NCBI GenBank assembly: GCA_937916035.1
Contig: CALGIH010000022.1
Coordinates: forward strand, 1 to 15,950
Length of the DNA: 15,950 nt
Reading direction: 5' to 3'
Source: an uncultured Lacinutrix sp.
GTDB taxonomy: Bacteria > Bacteroidota > Bacteroidia > Flavobacteriales > Flavobacteriaceae
Part shown: piece after piece, positions 12,649-15,950 of the stretch
Position numbering within the stretch: the first letter of the stretch is position 1
Layout: every line of letters starts with the position of its first letter
Program-made: the position numbers and the translations under genes
Notes under the pieces: generated by a model
What the model was told of the DNA's origin: nothing
The model's database searches: none
What the model saw: only the letters and a program-made list of their open reading frames with translations

Positions 12649-15600
12649 TTAAAAGTAGGCCTTCAACTGTATTGTTCCAGTGTGAATCGTTTTACTAGTT
12701 TCTGTTTTTCGTCCAAAGTAGTTTAAATTCAAATCTAAAAACTGAGTAATTTTTTTCTGAGCTAATAAATTCCAAGTGAAGTTCTTACCTGGTTGCAAGC
12801 CTTCCATCATTTGATAGCCAACAGGTGAATTTGAATTACCATTGAAGTCATTTGAAAAGTAGTTGACTTCCCCTGAAATTGCTGCTTTTTGATTGTTAGA
12901 TAAGGCGAAAGAAACACCATATTTTTGTTGTTTCAGTGTCTCCAAACTTCCAATAGTATTGTCCTTGTTTGTGTATTGGTAAAAGGCATCAAACTTAACA
13001 TTTTCATTTAATAAATAGGAGAGTTTTGGGTTTATCCTAAATTCATTAATATTGAAATTTTTACTTATAAAATTTTCACTCGAACTTTCATTTTGTTCAA
13101 CGGCAGATAATAAGTTGATAAGCCACGTGTCGGCAATTTTATGGTTAAAATTTAACTGATGACTTTTCAAACTGTTTTCAATAAAACCAAAAGAAAGTAC
13201 ATTTTTAGTTTTGTTTGATAAGTAAGTGTAAGAGGTTGTATAATGCTGTTTTCCTCTATTTAAAAACAACACATTTCTAAAGTTTAACTGTAACCCTAAT
13301 TGATTTTCAGCATCACTTTCAAATGGATTCAAATTAAAATTACTGCCATCGCGTTTAATTTTCCTGTCAATTAAATAGGATGTTTGATTGTAAAGATGAG
13401 ACCAGAAACTTTTGTTCTCAGCATCGTCGGTAATAATTTGAGGGTTTATGGTCAATGTTTGGCTTAACCTGTTTTGATGCGTTTTTATGAATATTTGATT
13501 TGGAAGCAGTACTCTAATATATTTACCTTGGTCTTGAAATTGTGCAATTTCAAATTCTTCAAGTTCTTGAATACCATTATTGTTATAGTCTATCCATGTG
13601 TAAGCACCTTGTCCTGCTTCCACTTCAATGTATGTGAATTCCTGTTGTGGTAAGGTTCCAGAATTCGTATCAAATAAAGTGTTAAGTGTCACGACTTGCT
13701 TGAATAATTTCTGATTGAATTGCAATCTTGAGCTTAAGGATTCTTCTTTGTCTATAGATTCATCTTCGGATTTCAAAGTTCTATAATTAAAATATAAAGC
13801 TAAATTGGTGTTGTTATTTTGGATAATTCTTGATTTCAAATAATAAGTATCTGATGAATTTACTTTTTGTAAAGCATTGTTTTTTATACTGTCGTTGACT
13901 CTATTTTGATATCCTATTTCAGCATATACTTTGGTGCTGTCTCCAATTCCTGTAAACACTTCATGCGATTTAAAGCGTTGACTCAATGGCGTTAGTTCTT
14001 GTGTTAATTTATCTGTTTGCTCGTTGTCTTCAATTGAGATTCGTGTTCCAAGCCATCCTTTATTATAGTTGTATTTTAGTTGATTATAGGAACGTAAAAA
14101 ACTAGATGTATTTATGTTTGAATTTGCATTTAGAATACTTGTGTTTGATCTCACATTAAATTTATTCAAACTTAAATTTGTTTGAACTACATGCCGATTG
14201 CCATTAAAATTTGCAGAATAATTAAGGTGCTCAAATTGATAGTTTAAGCTACCTTTCTGAAAGTGATTTAATCGCATTCCAGCAATCAAGAGTTGTTGAT
14301 TACCCAACGACGAATCGATATTCCAATCGCGATTAAATTCAGCATTATATAATTGTTCAATAGTTTTGAAATTTTGTTGAATATAGTCACCATCAACAAA
14401 CGAGGTTAAATTCCAAAGGCTATCTGATACAATCAAATTTTGTTCAATTCGTAATTTTCCTGCAAAACCATCATTGTTAGAATCATCAAGAGTAGAAAAT
14501 AAATTGAGGTCATTTTTGCTTCCAGCAAGTTCAAAATTAATTTTTGTTTTTTCAGAAGGCATATAACTACCATTAACCACGGCAATTTGCAATTTTGTAG
14601 GTGCAATAAGTTGTACAATGGGTTCATAATTACCTTGAGGTATACTAGCTATTGGTGCTACATATTCAAAAATATTTGCAATGGCATTGGTTGAAGTGAT
14701 AATATAGTTGCCTTGGTTTGCACCAACTAAGCTAAAGCGAACACTAAACAACTCGTCGTCTGCATTGTTTGAAAAAACAAAGGCCTCGACACCATCAATG
14801 AATTCTTTTTTGTAAAGAATTCTATTTTCGTTATAAGTTTCTGAAACTGCTGAAGGCGCTACCATTAAGTTTTCATCATCTCCAGCATCTGCTAATAATT
14901 GCACTTGTTCTTCAGATAGGTTTTGTTGTAAAGGTTGATTTTTAGAATCGTTCTCATTATAAACAGAAGCATTTAGTTTTAATTTATCAGTTTCATAAGT
15001 GCCTCCACCATAAGCTACAAAACGGGAATAATTTCTATCGCTAAATTGATAATCAACAATAATTCGCATTTCAGAAGTTATCGGAAAAGTTGGATTAAAT
15101 ATTATTTCTCCAGCATTATAATCTATGATATAGTCTTGATTTTCACCTCTATTAACAACGACGCCATTAACATAAACGGTTTCACTTCCAGAAACAATTA
15201 ATACATAGAGCTCTCCATTTGGACCTTGAAGCTTATAAGGGCCTTGGTTCCCTTCTTGAGCTGTAAACTGACTTCTTCTAAACTGTCCTCTAACTAAAGC
15301 TCCTGAAGCAAAAATGGTGCTTTTGGATTCTTCATGGTCAAGATTAAAGTTTACAGATAAGCCTTGTACACGTTTAGAGAAGTTAGCAAAGTATGATTGG
15401 TCATTTTTTAAATCAATATCACCTGCTCTTATGTTCCAATCCTTGCTGAATAATTCTATGAACACTTGGTCAAACTCATCAAGCCGTTGTGAATAGCCAC
15501 TTTCTTGCAACGGAATATTAGCATCTTGAATAGAGGCTCTTAATGAAACCTTATCATTTAACTTTCCAGTAATTTGCAAATCCAATTCGCTGTTAAGTAC

Positions 15601-15950
15601 GGAGTTTTGGTTGTTTCCAACTGTTACGCCTCGTGATATACTTCCAGAAGTTGTAAGGCCATCAAAGGGAATAAATATTTTCTGTTCACTGGGTTGTGAT
15701 AGTTTATAAAGCTTATTTAAGTTGTCGGTGTTTTCAACAATTATAGATTCGTCTAGTTGCTTATAAGTTTTAGTGATAAAATCAGGAAAGCGTAAATAAT
15801 CAATAATAAGTGAGTCAGTTTCAACTAATTTTTTAAACGTTAAAATTGCTTTTTTAAAATCAATATGATATTGTTTTTGACTACTTTCAAATTCTTTAAC
15901 TTTTTCAAGATAAGTTATTGTATCTGTATCAATTATTTGTTGGATATCAG
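12649..15950 (-). CDS. Large outer-membrane beta-barrel protein, 3' part (start lies outside the window)
   Basis: The minus-strand frame is open from the window edge to TAA at 12649, giving 1,099 visible residues; an internal TTG at 15585 is not a real start, because the frame upstream reads FDGLTTSGSISRGVTVGNNQ and related conserved sequence. The visible N-terminal part (about residues 85-150) with SGSISRGVTVGNN, then SELDLQITGKLNDKVSL and ASIQDANIPLQ, resembles SprA-like and related Bacteroidota outer-membrane proteins. Next comes a beta-sandwich module with GNQGPYKLQGPNGELYVLIV, YVNGVVVNRGENQDYIIDYN and IIVDYQFSDRNYSRF (about 230-310). A conserved WIDYNNNGIQELEEFEIAQF loop, encoded near 13545-13600, has EF-hand-like Asp/Asn spacing. 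The rest is alternating strands, and the chain ends in KAYF, with the terminal aromatic residue typical of outer-membrane barrels. Function is unknown; cargo transport or surface assembly is possible, and a link to T9SS is only a guess. No plug or TonB box can be judged without the N-terminus. Confidence 0.82.
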   Translation of the reverse strand, partial: DIQQIIDTDTITYLEKVKEFESSQKQYHIDFKKAILTFKKLVETDSLIIDYLRFPDFITKTYKQLDESIIVENTDNLNKLYKLSQPSEQKIFIPFDGLTTSGSISRGVTVGNNQNSVLNSELDLQITGKLNDKVSLRASIQDANIPLQESGYSQRLDEFDQVFIELFSKDWNIRAGDIDLKNDQSYFANFSKRVQGLSVNFNLDHEESKSTIFASGALVRGQFRRSQFTAQEGNQGPYKLQGPNGELYVLIVSGSETVYVNGVVVNRGENQDYIIDYNAGEIIFNPTFPITSEMRIIVDYQFSDRNYSRFVAYGGGTYETDKLKLNASVYNENDSKNQPLQQNLSEEQVQLLADAGDDENLMVAPSAVSETYNENRILYKKEFIDGVEAFVFSNNADDELFSVRFSLVGANQGNYIITSTNAIANIFEYVAPIASIPQGNYEPIVQLIAPTKLQIAVVNGSYMPSEKTKINFELAGSKNDLNLFSTLDDSNNDGFAGKLRIEQNLIVSDSLWNLTSFVDGDYIQQNFKTIEQLYNAEFNRDWNIDSSLGNQQLLIAGMRLNHFQKGSLNYQFEHLNYSANFNGNRHVVQTNLSLNKFNVRSNTSILNANSNINTSSFLRSYNQLKYNYNKGWLGTRISIEDNEQTDKLTQELTPLSQRFKSHEVFTGIGDSTKVYAEIGYQNRVNDSIKNNALQKVNSSDTYYLKSRIIQNNNTNLALYFNYRTLKSEDESIDKEESLSSRLQFNQKLFKQVVTLNTLFDTNSGTLPQQEFTYIEVEAGQGAYTWIDYNNNGIQELEEFEIAQFQDQGKYIRVLLPNQIFIKTHQNRLSQTLTINPQIITDDAENKSFWSHLYNQTSYLIDRKIKRDGSNFNLNPFESDAENQLGLQLNFRNVLFLNRGKQHYTTSYTYLSNKTKNVLSFGFIENSLKSHQLNFNHKIADTWLINLLSAVEQNESSSENFISKNFNINEFRINPKLSYLLNENVKFDAFYQYTNKDNTIGSLETLKQQKYGVSFALSNNQKAAISGEVNYFSNDFNGNSNSPVGYQMMEGLQPGKNFTWNLLAQKKITQFLDLNLNYFGRKTETSKTIHTGTIQLKAYF

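Noticed and set aside
15583..15585. Internal TTG as the start of the large barrel protein
   Set aside because: The frame remains open to the window edge with conserved-looking sequence upstream, so the gene continues beyond base 15950.
1..15950. CRISPR array, tRNA, rRNA, transposase, integrase, toxin-antitoxin pair or phage gene
   Set aside because: None of the signatures (regular repeats with spacers, cloverleaf, DDE or tyrosine recombinase motifs, paired small genes) was seen on either strand.

Overview
The window looks like a chromosomal segment of a marine-type Flavobacteriaceae bacterium (phylum Bacteroidota). The basis is low GC content, no Shine-Dalgarno-like sites, promoter boxes of the Bacteroidota TAnnTTTG type placed just before start codons, Bacteroidota lipoproteins, a secreted protein with a type IX secretion (T9SS) C-terminal sorting domain, and a large flavobacterial outer-membrane barrel. 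Genus assignment from memory is not safe. I see no tRNA, rRNA, CRISPR array, insertion sequence or phage gene.

Layout. (1) 1-329, minus: the 5' part of a small exported outer-membrane protein, cut by the window edge. (2) 443-4094: a PLP aminotransferase of the methionine/glutamine transaminase type (plus) and an omega-amidase/YafV-type nitrilase (plus) flank a minus-strand pair, a PaiA-like GNAT acetyltransferase followed 13 bp later by a periplasmic serine hydrolase. (3) 4081-6420, minus: ComF-type phosphoribosyltransferase, then a lipoprotein with an N-terminal bacterial Ig-like domain. (4) 6498-8971, plus: an inner-membrane-anchored coiled-coil protein of unknown role, a terminator, and single-chain glycyl-tRNA synthetase with its own terminator. 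(5) 9209-12181, plus: a 990-residue T9SS substrate with an exported beta-rich N-terminal domain, two CARDB-like repeats and a P-domain but no visible protease. (6) 12217-15950, minus: a small lipoprotein and, upstream of it, the 3' 1,099 codons of a large outer-membrane beta-barrel protein that continues off the window.

How they may work together. The aminotransferase and omega-amidase form a plausible metabolic pair: glutamine-driven transamination of a 2-oxo acid produces 2-oxoglutaramate, which omega-amidase hydrolyses to 2-oxoglutarate and ammonia. The other genes are mostly housekeeping or envelope functions. Genes are tightly packed; two convergent pairs overlap at their 3' ends, and one bidirectional hairpin terminates the third convergent pair. 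Every stretch between genes is under 300 bases. The longest (8972-9208) holds a terminator, a cluster of TTTCAT-type half-sites and a candidate promoter.

I did not find a clear new defence or mobile system. The strongest leads are the split aminotransferase/omega-amidase pair, the protease-less P-domain secreted protein, the partly visible barrel, and an exact 4-nt spacing between TAnnTTTR boxes and ATG at three genes, which suggests leaderless transcripts.
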